Positions 1 to 9,800 of a stretch of 64,000 nt of DNA are shown one piece after another. Each line of letters starts with the position of its first letter. Position 1 is the first letter of the stretch. The stretch is taken from NCBI RefSeq assembly GCF_000023125.1, contig NC_013037.1, positions 4,503,501 through 4,567,500 of the forward strand. Direction: 5' to 3'. The notes beneath the pieces are model-generated. The model searched no databases. It worked only from the letters and a program-made list of their open reading frames with translations, and had not been told where the DNA came from. The translations under genes were made by a program, and so were the position numbers. The stretch is from Dyadobacter fermentans DSM 18053 (GTDB taxonomy: Bacteria > Bacteroidota > Bacteroidia > Cytophagales > Spirosomataceae).

Positions 1-354
1 CGCTTTCCCAAAACGTATTTTGCCCGCCAGCCGATCCGATTTCACCAGCCACGCTACCCAGGCGAACACCGCCACGCCAATGCCTTTCCACATGTGCGCA
101 TCGAGCAGGTCTTCGTCGTAGCCGCCGCCCAGCGACAGCAGGTATCCCGCAATGCAGGCAAACGTAGCGCTCACCGCCGACCAGAACAGTACAAACACGA
201 CCGTTGATTCGCTCACAGAGATTTTGCCGGTCCTCCGCCCGATCTCTATAATGGCCGCGATCAACAGAAAACCAATCGGTAAATGCACCAGCACCGGGTG
301 AAACCGCCCGATGAAGAGCGCCCAGGGTGAGGCCTGAAGAAGAGGAATGAGCAT
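1..354 (-). CDS. DUF2231-type membrane protein, N-terminal part (runs off the window)
   Basis: The first 118 codons of a gene whose 3' part lies beyond base 1. The start is the ATG read at 354-352. Three hydrophobic helices are visible (HPVLVHLPIGFLLIAAIIEI, then VVFVLFWSAVSATFACIAGY, then a segment around GIGVAVFAWVAWLV). The first contains the HPxxVHxPIG signature typical of DUF2231 and related heme-associated membrane domains. In Bacteroidota such N termini often precede a planctomycete-type cytochrome c domain and LRR or further TM segments, but that part is not visible here. It is the last gene of a four-gene operon with a DUF1549/DUF1553 cytochrome, a DUF1501 protein and rhaM (48-bp gap to rhaM). 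A role in membrane-bound electron transfer is inferred from context only. Confidence 0.75.
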   Translation of the reverse strand, partial: MLIPLLQASPWALFIGRFHPVLVHLPIGFLLIAAIIEIGRRTGKISVSESTVVFVLFWSAVSATFACIAGYLLSLGGGYDEDLLDAHMWKGIGVAVFAWVAWLVKSDRLAGKIRFGKA

Positions 355-402
355 ACCGGAAATCAATATTTAGGGGTTAGGATGTATTTTAAATGCAGTA
401 GA

Positions 403-723
403 TCACAACCGAAACACTTCCGGGCAGGGCACGGCTTTCGGCGAGTTGTCGGGATTGACATCCATGATGTCGGCCATATGATCCCACCATTTTTTCATAA
501 TGGGCAGCCCCGGTAGATTCGCCGTGGTGTCGTTACTGCCCAACTTTTGAAATGCAAAAAGCGCGAGCGTCTGTTCGTCCAGGAAAATATAGTATTCCAC
601 AATGCCCGCCTCTTTGAGGAGCCCGCTCAGCTCCGGCCATATTTCGTCGTGCCGCTTTTTATATTCTGCCTCGAATCCGGGTTTGAGCTGCATCCGGAAT
701 GCCTTAACTGTCTCCTGCGCCAT
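403..723 (-). CDS. rhaM: L-rhamnose mutarotase
   Basis: A 106-residue protein matching the RhaM/RhaU family along its whole length (E. coli RhaM has 104 residues). Recognisable blocks are F-x-M-Q-L-K-P-G near the N terminus, the Y-x-x-R-H-D-x-I-W-P-E-L block holding the catalytic His, K-W-W-D-H-M-A-D-I-M, and N-P-D-N-S-P near the C terminus. The family interconverts alpha and beta anomers of L-rhamnose and related deoxysugars, using a dimer with a ferredoxin-like alpha/beta barrel. It has no signal peptide, so it is cytoplasmic. It is placed 32 bp after a DUF1501 gene rather than with rhaABD genes, so its sugar may not be rhamnose here; that is inference. Confidence 0.9.
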   Translation of the reverse strand: MAQETVKAFRMQLKPGFEAEYKKRHDEIWPELSGLLKEAGIVEYYIFLDEQTLALFAFQKLGSNDTTANLPGLPIMKKWWDHMADIMDVNPDNSPKAVPCPEVFRL

Positions 724-755
724 GTTTTGGATTAATACTGCTTAAATGCTATGAA

Positions 756-2237
756 TTATGCAATTACCTCTTTTACAACTTTACCCTCGGTGTCTGTAAG
801 CCTGAAATTCCTTCCCTGGAACGGATAGGTGAATTTTTCATGGTCAAAACCCATCAAATGCAGGATTGTTGCCTGCAAATCGTAGACGTGGACGCGGTCT
901 TTTACGCCATAATAGCCCAATTCGTCGGTTTCGCCGTGGCTGTATCCGCGCTTCACGCCGCCGCCTGCCATCCACATGGTGTAGGCTTCGAGGTGGTGGT
1001 CGCGGCCCATATAGGGCATTACCACGCCATTGCGGTTTTCCTGCATGGGAGTCCGTCCGAATTCCGCACCGAATACCACCAGCGTTTCTTCCAGTAAGCC
1101 ACGCATTTTCAGGTCCTTGATCAGCGCCGCAATAGGCCGGTCGGAAATCTCGCATTTGCCGCGCAGGCCGCCTTCCACGTTGTCGGTTGCGTTGGTACCG
1201 TGGCCATCCCAGCCCCAATCGAAGAGCTGCACGAAACGAACGTCGTTTTCAATGAGCTTCCGGGCCAGGAGGCAATTCATACCAAAGCTGCCTTCGCCTG
1301 CTTTCACTCCATACATATCGAGAATAAATTGCGGCTCTTTCGAAACATCCATTACCTCCGGCACGGACATCTGCATTCGGAAAGCCATTTCATACTGGCT
1401 GATCCGCGTCAGGATCTCGGGGTCCTGCACGTCCTCGTAAGTCTGCCGGTTGATCTCATTGATCGCTTCGATCGTTTTCTTGCGGATATTCCTGTTCATG
1501 CCATTGGGATCGGTCACGTACAGCACCGGGTCGCCGCCGGTGCGGCATTGCACGCCCTGGTATACCGATGGCAGAAAGCCACTTCCGTACACGCTTTTGC
1601 CCGCGTCGGGCTGCCGGCCTCCCGATGCAAGCACGATGAAGCCCGGCAGGTTGCGGTTTTCGGAACCCAGCCCGTACACTGCCCAGGCGCCCAGGCTAGG
1701 GCGTCCCAGCCGCGCGCTGCCGGTGTGCAGGAGCAGCTGAGCCGGAGCGTGGTTGAACTGGTCGGTATGCATCGCTTTCAGGAAAGTAATTTCGTCCGCG
1801 ACCGTTTGCAGATAGGGCACGTAATCGGATAGCCAAGCGCCCGACTGGCCGTATTGCCCGAATTGGCCCTGTGGCCCCAGCATTTTGGGCACACCCTGGA
1901 TGAATGCGAACTTTTTGCCTTCCAGAAATTCCGCAGGACAGTCTTTCCCGTGGTATTTGACGAGCTCCGGCTTATAGTCGAAAAGTTCGAGCTGCGACGG
2001 CGCGCCGGCCATGTGGATATAAATGACGCGCTTGGCTTTGGGTGCAAATTGCGGGATACCGGGCGATGCCAGCGGATCGGCCGAGCCGGCTATGGCATCC
2101 GCCTTCGACGAGCCGCAAGAGCCGAGCAATGATCCCAGCCCCAATGCCCCCAGTCCAAAACCGGCCGATTGCAGGAAATGGCGGCGGGTTTGCCGGTGCA
2201 ATTCCGCGTGTTGTAATTCTTTTAACAGCTTTTCCAT
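756..2237 (-). CDS. DUF1501 family exported protein (sulfatase-like fold)
   Basis: A 493-residue protein. The N terminus has a twin-arginine signal (T-R-R-H-F-L-Q) followed by a hydrophobic stretch and a lipobox-like L-L-G-S-C near residue 40, so export as a folded lipoprotein is likely. The rest is DUF1501, an alkaline-phosphatase/sulfatase-superfamily domain. Visible landmarks are the H-M-A-G-A-P-S-Q motif around residue 75, W-D-G-H-G near the middle, and E-F-G-R-T-P followed by G-R-D-H-H in the C-terminal third. DUF1501 genes almost always sit next to DUF1549/DUF1553 cytochromes, as here (2-bp gap to the upstream gene). Enzymatic activity is not established for the family. Start is ATG at 2237. 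Confidence 0.9.
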   Translation of the reverse strand: MEKLLKELQHAELHRQTRRHFLQSAGFGLGALGLGSLLGSCGSSKADAIAGSADPLASPGIPQFAPKAKRVIYIHMAGAPSQLELFDYKPELVKYHGKDCPAEFLEGKKFAFIQGVPKMLGPQGQFGQYGQSGAWLSDYVPYLQTVADEITFLKAMHTDQFNHAPAQLLLHTGSARLGRPSLGAWAVYGLGSENRNLPGFIVLASGGRQPDAGKSVYGSGFLPSVYQGVQCRTGGDPVLYVTDPNGMNRNIRKKTIEAINEINRQTYEDVQDPEILTRISQYEMAFRMQMSVPEVMDVSKEPQFILDMYGVKAGEGSFGMNCLLARKLIENDVRFVQLFDWGWDGHGTNATDNVEGGLRGKCEISDRPIAALIKDLKMRGLLEETLVVFGAEFGRTPMQENRNGVVMPYMGRDHHLEAYTMWMAGGGVKRGYSHGETDELGYYGVKDRVHVYDLQATILHLMGFDHEKFTYPFQGRNFRLTDTEGKVVKEVIA

Positions 2238-2239
2238 AA

Positions 2240-5008
2240 TTATTCCTTGGTCACCACATTATCGAGGTTCAGCAGCACATTCGCCGAAACGGTGAGCGCG
2301 GCCAGCTCGGGTGATTTTTCTTTTCCGTAAATCAATATGCTATCCATTTCCGAGGGCTTCTGCCGGTATTCCTGCAAGGCATCCTGGTACACTTTCAACA
2401 GGACATTGAGGCTTTTCGGCTCAATCGCTTTGAAGGTCAGCAAGCGATACCCCTCTTTGAGCTGCTGCTCGGGCGTTTTTCCGCGCGTTTTCATTTTCGA
2501 GGCCAGCTTTTCAGCCGCTTCCAGGTATACCGGGTCGTTCAGCGTCACCAGCGCCTGCAACGGCGTGTTGGTAATGATCCGTCGCGACTGGCAAAACTCC
2601 CGGCTAGGCGCATCGAAAGTAGTCATCGAAGGGTACGGCGCCGTTCTTTTCCAGTAAGTATAAACGCCCCTGCGGTATTTGTCCTCTCCCTCGCTCACCA
2701 CCCAGCTTTCGCCGCTGTAAGGCGACTGCCAGACCTTGTCTGGCTGAGGCGGCATTACGCTCGGGCCGTACATTTTATCTGAAATGAGTCCGCTGCAAGC
2801 CAGGGCCTGGTCGCGCACCTGCTCGGCGCTCAGTCGTACGCGCGGGCCGCGGGAGAGCCACATGTTATACGGGTCTTTTTCCTTTCGTTGGTTGTCGGAG
2901 CGCGAGTCCTGCCGGTAGGTAGCCGACATTACGATTGTTTTCAGCAGTTTTTTAACACTCCATTTGTAATCGTCCATAAACGACACCGCCAGCCAGTCGA
3001 GCAGCTCGGGGTGTGACGGTTCGGCACCCTGCGATCCGAAGTCTTCCACCGTCTCCACAATGCCCCTTCCAAAAAGCTGCTCCCAGAAACGGTTTACAAC
3101 CACCCGGCCTGTCAGCGCATTGTCGCGGCTTACGATCCATTTCGCGAGGCCCAGCCGGTCGCGCGAGGCGTCTTTGGGCAGGGGCGCGAGGAGTTTGGGC
3201 ACATCCGGCTTCACTTCCGGGCCTTTTACCATCCAGTTACCCCGGACGAATACATTGGTTTTTCTTGCAAAATCGCCTTTCCCTTCCCACAGCACGGGCA
3301 TGCTTTCGGTAGGTCGGGTTAAAACGGTTGCATAATCGGCTACAACTTGCTGGTAACCGGGTGCCGAACTGCCCGGCAATGCCGGCTGAAACGCAGCCCA
3401 GGTAATGCGCACCCATTCTTCCGGTGCCTTTGGACTATGCAGTGAAAGGAAAATGTCGTGCTTGCCGCTGGTTTTCGTAATCGGCGCGATGATCACCGTG
3501 TCGCGCGTCGGGACTTTGATGGTCGTCAGCACCGGGCCGTCGAGTTTGTCCAGATGCAAGGTCAATACCGCGTTTTCAGCTTTGGTACCGATGTTCATCA
3601 GCACATTATCGGCGCCGGTGAGGTTCACCTGCGGAATGCGCGCATTGCCTTTGTCCTTCACTCCATAATAGGAAATGACCAGCACCGTGGACTGATCGCC
3701 CTTCTCGAAGTTATGGGCGTTGATCTTCGGCTCCACCACCTTCATGAACTGCGTTTTCGCTTCCAAATCCTGCGGATTATATTGCTTCACCCACGATTTT
3801 ACGCGCTCGAAGCGTGCCGAGTCTTCGCCTTTGTAAAACCGCAGCTTCGGCCATTCGTCCCATACATCCTCGTCGCGGGAGTTGTTGAAAAATGCTGCGT
3901 ATTTATAGTAGTCTTCGTGCGGGATCGGGTCGTAAGGGTGGCTGTGGCATTGGATACAGGCAAATGTAGTCCCTTGCCAGACCTCCCACGTGGTGTTGAC
4001 CCGGTCGATCAGCGCGGCGGTACGAAACTCTTCGTCGTCTGTTCCGCCTTCATTATTGGTCATGGTATTGCGGTGGAAGCCGGTGGCGATCACGTTTTCT
4101 TCTTTCGGGAAGGCATCTTTCTTTTCAGGCAGCAGGTCGCCGGCCAGCTGTTCGATGGTGAAGCGGTCGAAAGGCTTGTCCTCGTTGAAAGATTTGACCA
4201 CATAATCGCGATAGCGCCACATCGTGCGGCCGCCGTCGCTTTCGTAGCCCTTGGTATCGGCATAGCGCGCGAGGTCCATCCACATCGACGTCCATTTTTC
4301 CCCGTAAGCAGGCGATTTCAGAAGCTTATCCACCCTTTTTTCGTAAGCGTCGGGCGATTTGTCATTCACAAAATCCATCACCTCCTTTTCGGTAGGCGGT
4401 AAGCCGGTGATATCCAGACTTACCCGCCGGAGTAATGTCGCACGGTCGGCTTCGGGAGAGGTTTTCAGGCCTTCCTGTTTCAGTTTTTTGGCAACAAAAT
4501 GGTCGATTTCGTTTTTAGCCCAGGCTTTGTCGCCTTTATCCAGCAAGCCAAAAAGGTTTGAAAAGCTGTTCAGCGAGGGCACGTCAGGCTTTTCAATCTT
4601 TTTATAGGCCCAATGCGTTTCCCATTCGGCACCATCGTCGATCCACTGTTTGAGGATATCCACCTCGTCGTCGGTGAGGGGCGTGCCGTTTTTCGGCATT
4701 TTCTCGTCGGGATCGTCCGTCAGAATGCGCCGGATCATCTCACTGGCGTCGGCGTCGCCGCGTACTACTGGTATTTTGCCCGATTTGCCCGGTTCGAGCA
4801 TTTCGTGTTCAAACAGAAAACTCACGTCGCCGGCCTTTTTCACACCGCCATGGCAGCCCATGCAATGTTTGTTGAGGATCGGCTTCACATCTGCATTGTA
4901 ATCGACCTTCTTGCCCAGCGGCGAACCGCCCCCGGACAGCCCGACCCACGAAAAGTATGCTACCGGCACGGCCACTACCACTAAACCGATCAAAAATCTG
5001 GTATGCAT
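2240..5008 (-). CDS. Planctomycete-type cytochrome c with DUF1549 and DUF1553 domains
   Basis: A 922-residue exported protein. An N-terminal hydrophobic signal (about residues 1-22) leads to a PSCyt1 heme domain with the C-M-G-C-H motif near residue 49, in the context of D-V-K-P-I-L-x-K-H. DUF1549 follows (about 160-370: H-F-V-A-K-K-L, D-I-T-G-L-P-P-T, W-M-D-L-A-R-Y-A-D-T) and carries a second C-I-Q-C-H motif. A divergent central carbohydrate-binding-like region and DUF1553 (about 640-890, with L-A-K-W-I-V-S and V-N-R-F-W-E-Q-L-F-G-R-G-I-V) complete it. It is first in the operon with DUF1501, rhaM and DUF2231 genes. Function is unproven; a periplasmic redox role on polysaccharides or sugars is inferred. 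A palindrome at 5074-5113 lies just upstream. Confidence 0.9.
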   Translation of the reverse strand: MHTRFLIGLVVVAVPVAYFSWVGLSGGGSPLGKKVDYNADVKPILNKHCMGCHGGVKKAGDVSFLFEHEMLEPGKSGKIPVVRGDADASEMIRRILTDDPDEKMPKNGTPLTDDEVDILKQWIDDGAEWETHWAYKKIEKPDVPSLNSFSNLFGLLDKGDKAWAKNEIDHFVAKKLKQEGLKTSPEADRATLLRRVSLDITGLPPTEKEVMDFVNDKSPDAYEKRVDKLLKSPAYGEKWTSMWMDLARYADTKGYESDGGRTMWRYRDYVVKSFNEDKPFDRFTIEQLAGDLLPEKKDAFPKEENVIATGFHRNTMTNNEGGTDDEEFRTAALIDRVNTTWEVWQGTTFACIQCHSHPYDPIPHEDYYKYAAFFNNSRDEDVWDEWPKLRFYKGEDSARFERVKSWVKQYNPQDLEAKTQFMKVVEPKINAHNFEKGDQSTVLVISYYGVKDKGNARIPQVNLTGADNVLMNIGTKAENAVLTLHLDKLDGPVLTTIKVPTRDTVIIAPITKTSGKHDIFLSLHSPKAPEEWVRITWAAFQPALPGSSAPGYQQVVADYATVLTRPTESMPVLWEGKGDFARKTNVFVRGNWMVKGPEVKPDVPKLLAPLPKDASRDRLGLAKWIVSRDNALTGRVVVNRFWEQLFGRGIVETVEDFGSQGAEPSHPELLDWLAVSFMDDYKWSVKKLLKTIVMSATYRQDSRSDNQRKEKDPYNMWLSRGPRVRLSAEQVRDQALACSGLISDKMYGPSVMPPQPDKVWQSPYSGESWVVSEGEDKYRRGVYTYWKRTAPYPSMTTFDAPSREFCQSRRIITNTPLQALVTLNDPVYLEAAEKLASKMKTRGKTPEQQLKEGYRLLTFKAIEPKSLNVLLKVYQDALQEYRQKPSEMDSILIYGKEKSPELAALTVSANVLLNLDNVVTKE

Positions 5009-5073
5009 TAGTTTTATTTTAGATAACTATTTCCCTAAGAATTACAAAAATACCAGGATATGGATAAATATGT

Positions 5074-5113
5074 AACATTTGTTCATACAAAGTATGCAAA
5101 TGTTCGAACAAAT
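5074..5113. promoter_or_regulatory. Nested palindromes upstream of the DUF1549/DUF1553 operon
   Basis: AACATTTG (5074-5081) pairs with CAAATGTT (5097-5104), and CATAC (5084-5088) with GTATG (5092-5096) inside it. A second overlapping pair is ATTTGTTC (5077-5084) with GAACAAAT (5106-5113), and TGTTCGAACA (5101-5110) is itself a perfect palindrome. The element lies 66 bp upstream of the ATG at 5008, where a transcription-factor operator would be expected. It is AT-rich and not followed by a T-run, so an operator is likelier than a terminator. The regulator is unknown. Confidence 0.45.
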
Positions 5114-5177
5114 AATGTTTCCTCCCGATCTTAGTGACTCAATTTAACCGCTATATTCTTCCGGAATGTTGGCAAAT

Positions 5178-5210
5178 GAGCAGCCGGTAAATTTGATTTA
5201 CCCGCTGCTC
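5178..5210 (-). terminator. Hairpin after susD, probable terminator
   Basis: A 14-bp stem with one mismatch (5178-5191 with 5197-5210) and a 5-nt loop lies 71 bp beyond the susD stop. The T-run on the minus strand is weak, so it may only stabilise the 3' end. Confidence 0.4.
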
Positions 5211-5280
5211 ACAGGTGCTAAAAGACTGAATTTAACCAAAATTACCCGCTATTCTGTACTGCGGCAGGGCTTAGCAACCC

Positions 5281-6849
5281 CTACTGCCAAATGGCATTCT
5301 GTTTTACATTCGGGTTACCCAGGAGCTCCTTCTGCGGCAATGGCAGCACGTAATCCCGCTCCTTGGGCACGCGGTCGAGTTTATATTTCTCGGCGAAGTG
5401 CTTGATTTCCTTGCCCAGGTAATCCACCGGCCCGCCCAGCTTGCTTTTCCGGCGCAGCTCGGGGTACATTACCTGCTCGAAAACAAACTCCTGCATGCGC
5501 TCATGAACGATGGCGTCGCGCAATGCCGACTGGCTAAGGCCTTTCAGCGCCGCCAGCCCCGCCCGGGCGCGCACTTTGTTGATGGACGCGTATGCATCGC
5601 CCTGGCCGCTTTCATTGCAGGCTTCGGAATGGCCCAGCAGAATGTCGGCCAGCCGGATGTAAATCGTGTTTTTCTCGGTTGCCGCATTGCTTTTGTCGAG
5701 CTCCACAATTTTGGCCGACCATGCCTTGCCGAAGATCATCTGTGCCGGGTCGTTCGGGTTCGCATCCGATTTTACTACGCCGCCGAAGCGGGAGAGGTTA
5801 TAATCCGCTTTTTCGCTCCAATGTACGATCGGATAAGCGCCGTTAATTTTTCCAAACCGGCCGGTAGGATAACTTTCAATGAACGTTCCCGCAATGCGTT
5901 TATCCTTAGGATCATAGTTAGCGCGGAATTCCTGCGTGGCACTGATCCAGCTCCAACCCGATCCGCCCAGTTCGCTCGGGAAATCCTCGGGGTTGAAATG
6001 CATCGAATGCACATTGAACTCGTTGGGATTGGCCGCTGCCGAAACCTGTGCTTCGAAGATCCGCTCGCCCTGGTTTTCGTGGCTTAAATCAAAATTATGG
6101 GCAAAATCGGTGAACAAGGTCAGGCCGCTGTTGTTGATAATGTCTTCTGCCGTGGCTTTTGCTTCGGCCCATTTTTCATCCCACAGCTGCGTTTTCATCA
6201 ATATCGATTTCGCGGCCCATTTGGTCGCGCGGCCCACGTCGACGCCGGTGTAGCTGGCAGGCAGCAGATCGGCGGCGGCTTTGGTATCCGCATAAATCTG
6301 CTCGATCACGGCCGCTTTTCCACCGCTATTTGACGGAAGCTCGGAGATATTTTGCGTCGATTTGGTCGTCAACGGCACATTATCGAAGTAGCTCAGCAGG
6401 CTGTAATAGTAAAATGCCCGCAAAAACAGCGCTTCGCCTTTCACACGTTTGATCAACGCCTCGTTCGTCGGATCTTTCATCGTCTCGGCGGTTTCTATGA
6501 TTGCATTCGCCCGGTTGATCGAGCGGTAACAGATTCCCCAGTAGGCCTCGATGTACTCATCGGCCGGGTTCACATTGCCCAGGTTATATTGCAGCGGCCC
6601 TTTCTCCCATCCTACCTGGTAACCTATCAGACATTCAAATACATAACGATCATAAAAGTAACCTGAGTATTGCGAGTTGAGATCGTCGTACACCGCATTC
6701 ACACCCAGCGTGAGTTCCGTCGCCGATTTGTAGAAAGTAGCCGGATTGATAAAATCGGGTTTTTCCTTCAAATCTGAGCAGCCCGCCGCAGCCAGCAGGA
6801 ATGCCGAAAGGCCCGTCAATCTGATCTTATATAAAAATGATTTTTTCAT
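5281..6849 (-). CDS. SusD/RagB family nutrient-binding lipoprotein
   Basis: A 522-residue surface lipoprotein. The start is the ATG at 6849, giving MKKSFLYKI and then a hydrophobic signal ending in a lipobox (A-A-A-G-C-S near residue 24). A longer in-frame reading upstream has no signal-peptide character. SusD landmarks are the early N-P-x-T-F-Y-K-S-A-x-E block, A-Y-W-G-I-C-Y-R-S-I-N-R-A-N near residue 110, the TPR-like helices around R-V-K-G-E-A-L-F-L-R-A-F-Y-Y, and the C-terminal L-A-D-I-L-L-G-H-S-E-A and R-D-Y-V-L-P-L-P-Q blocks. It caps the SusC channel and captures an oligosaccharide. It follows susC by 25 bp and so shares its transcript. The substrate cannot be told from sequence. Confidence 0.95.
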   Translation of the reverse strand: MKKSFLYKIRLTGLSAFLLAAAGCSDLKEKPDFINPATFYKSATELTLGVNAVYDDLNSQYSGYFYDRYVFECLIGYQVGWEKGPLQYNLGNVNPADEYIEAYWGICYRSINRANAIIETAETMKDPTNEALIKRVKGEALFLRAFYYYSLLSYFDNVPLTTKSTQNISELPSNSGGKAAVIEQIYADTKAAADLLPASYTGVDVGRATKWAAKSILMKTQLWDEKWAEAKATAEDIINNSGLTLFTDFAHNFDLSHENQGERIFEAQVSAAANPNEFNVHSMHFNPEDFPSELGGSGWSWISATQEFRANYDPKDKRIAGTFIESYPTGRFGKINGAYPIVHWSEKADYNLSRFGGVVKSDANPNDPAQMIFGKAWSAKIVELDKSNAATEKNTIYIRLADILLGHSEACNESGQGDAYASINKVRARAGLAALKGLSQSALRDAIVHERMQEFVFEQVMYPELRRKSKLGGPVDYLGKEIKHFAEKYKLDRVPKERDYVLPLPQKELLGNPNVKQNAIWQ

Positions 6850-6874
6850 AACAAGCTGAATTTCAATTTGAATA

Positions 6875-9800
6875 TTAAATACCAAGATTAACGCCCAATG
6901 TGAACATGCGCGACCGGGGGTAGGCATCGTAATCGTCGCCCCGGTTGAGGTTGTTCTGGCCCTGGTTGTTCACTTCGGGGTCGAAGCCCTTGTACTTGGT
7001 GATCAAAAAGAGGTTTTGGCCGCTCACATACACGCGCGCATTGCGGATGTAGGCGCTCTTGACCGGCAGCGTGTATCCGAGCGAGAGGTTTTGCAGGCGC
7101 ACGAATGATCCGTCCTGGATGAAGAATGACGACCGGCGGAAAGAAATGAAGTCGCGGCGACCGTCGATTACCGGGCGGGGCGCATTCGGGTTTTCCGACG
7201 TCCACGAGTCGGTCAGGATGTTGGAGATCTGGTTGATCTTCTGCACGCCGTCGCCCATTTCGGATTGTTGCAGGTTGCGGATTTTGTTGCCGTGCACGCC
7301 GCGGAAGAATACAGCCAGGTCGAAGCCCTTGTATTTCAGGCTGGTATTGAAGCCCCAGGTCAGTTTAGGGTTCGGGTCGCCGATGATCTTGAAGTCGTCG
7401 GTGGTGTATTTACCGTCACCGTTCACATCTTCATATTTGGGATAACCTGCTCTGGCCGAGTAGCTTTTTCCTTCCTCATCCGATTGGAACAGGCCAATGT
7501 AGTTGTACCCGCTCCAAACGCCGATCGGATTTCCGGCTTCCACCCAGCTACCCAGCACGCCAAGGTGACCGCTGGTGCTGTTCGAGAAGAACGGTGTGCT
7601 TTTGCCGAGGTCGAGGATTTTGTTGCGCAGTACCGACACATTTCCGCTCACGTCCCAGGTCAGCGTATTGTTGCTGATCAGCTTGTAGTTTGCCGCGGAT
7701 TCAAGCCCTTTGTTGCTTAGCGAGCCGGAATTGAGCATAATCGTGCTGAATCCGGTGCTTTGCGGGATCGAAACATCGAGCAGGAGATCGGTCGTTTTGT
7801 TCTTAAAAGCATCAATCGTCAAGCTCAGGCGGTTGTTGATCAATGCAAAATCGAGTCCGACATTCAGCATCGAGGTGCTTTCCCACTTCAAGTCCGAATT
7901 GGGGATACGGTTGGGCGCGTAACCGGACACCAGGGTTGGCGTGATACCGAAAACGTAATTGTAAGGCACCAAACCAGCTACCGAGCGGTAAACAGGGATT
8001 TGCGAGTTACCGGTAAGCCCATAGCTCGCGCGGATCTTGAAATCGTCGAACACTTTCCCGAGCCCGGAGTTTTTGAAAAACTCCTCATTCACCATGCGCC
8101 AGCCGATGGCCGCGGAAGGGAATGTCGCCCATTTGTTGTTCGGACCGAATTTGGATGAACCGTCGCGACGGAGCGTTACCGTAAACAAGTAGCGGTCTTT
8201 CAAATTATAATTGATCCGCCCCAGCATAGACATCAGCTCCCATTCCAGCCGGCCCGAGTTCGGTACGAGCGGGCGGCTTCCATTGTTCATATTCACCGCC
8301 TCGATATCGTCCGAAGACAGCCCGCGGGTAGCATTGGATTCTAGATAATTGACCTCTTTCTGATAGGTATAGCCCAGCGTCACATCGAGGTAATGCCCTT
8401 TGGCGATCTCTTTATTGTATGTTAAAATGTTCTCATTCAGGATGTTATTGGAATTACGGTTTGCTTTCTGCAATTCTCGTCCGTTCTGGCGGCCGAGGTA
8501 GGTGTAGTTGTTGTAAAACGTGGTCCGGCGGGCGTTCACGATGTCGAGGCCAAGGCTTGTGCGGAATTTAAGGCCTTCCAAAATGTTCACGGTCAGCGCG
8601 GAAGTACCGAAAAGGCGGTTGGTATAGTCCTTGTCGTAACCTTCCACGGCCTCGGCCAGGGGGTTGGTCAGGAAGCGCTGGTCGTAACTTGCATATTGGT
8701 ATGCGCCGTTCTGGTCATAAACCGGCCCCGTCGGGTCCAGGCCCAATGCCGTGATCACGATCCCGCCCGGGCCGCCGCGGTCGGTAGGCACATTGCTGCT
8801 TCCCGAACGGTTGAACGACCAGCTGTTGGTCAGCGTCGCCTTCCCTTTCAGAAAATCGTTGTCGAGATTCATCCGGAAGCCGTAGCGGTTGAAGTTTGTA
8901 TTTTTGATAATACCCTTGTTATCTAGATAATTACCCACAAATGCATAGCGCATTCCCTTGGTGCCGCCGGTGAACGAAAGCTGATGGTTCGACAGCGCGC
9001 CCGTCCGCGAAATGACATCCCACCAATTGGTACCGGCCCCGATTTGCGAGATCTGCGCATCGGTATAGCGCGGGCTGCCGCCCTGGCTGCGTTCGAGCAT
9101 ATTGATGTAGCGGGCGTAGTCGGAGCCATTCAGCACTTCCACTCCGCGAGCAATTGTCTGGAACGAGTAGGAGCCATCGTAATCGACCCGGCTCTGGCCT
9201 TCCTTACCGCGCTTGGTGGTGATCAGGATCACGCCATTAGCACCGCGCGAGCCGTAAATGGAGGTTGCGGAGGCATCTTTGAGTATTTCAATGGATTCGA
9301 TTTCGTTGGGGTTAATGGTCGCCATCGCATTGGTAGGCTGCCGGTTACCGCTGGTTCCCAATGCGCCGTTATCGGGGTAAATCGGGAAGCCGTCGATCAC
9401 GTAAAGCGGCTCGCTGCCGCTGTTGATGGAGTTGGCACCGCGCACGCGGATGGAAATGCCACCGCCCGGAGCGCCGGAAGTTTGCGTTACCTGCACACCG
9501 GGCGCCCTCGACTGGATCGCCTGGTCCACCGACGTCACAGGCATTTCCCGGATCGCGTCGCCCTTAATGCTCGCCACCGAGCCCGTCAGATCACTCTTCC
9601 GCACCGATCCATAACCCACCACCACCACTTCTTCAAGCGCCTGGTTATCCGGCTGCATGGTCACGGATAAGTTCGTTTGCCCGCCAACGGTCACCTCCTG
9701 CGGTTTATAACCTACAAAACTGAACACCAGCACGGCATTCTGTTCGATCACGTCGAGCGCGAATGCGCCTTCCTGGTCCGTAGTGGTGCCTTTTTGTGTG

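Noticed and set aside
3458..4402. Long plus-strand frame (314 codons) over the DUF1549/DUF1553 gene
   Set aside because: Mirror of codon bias in the real gene; rich in His and Arg with no domain, and the minus-strand protein has two heme motifs.
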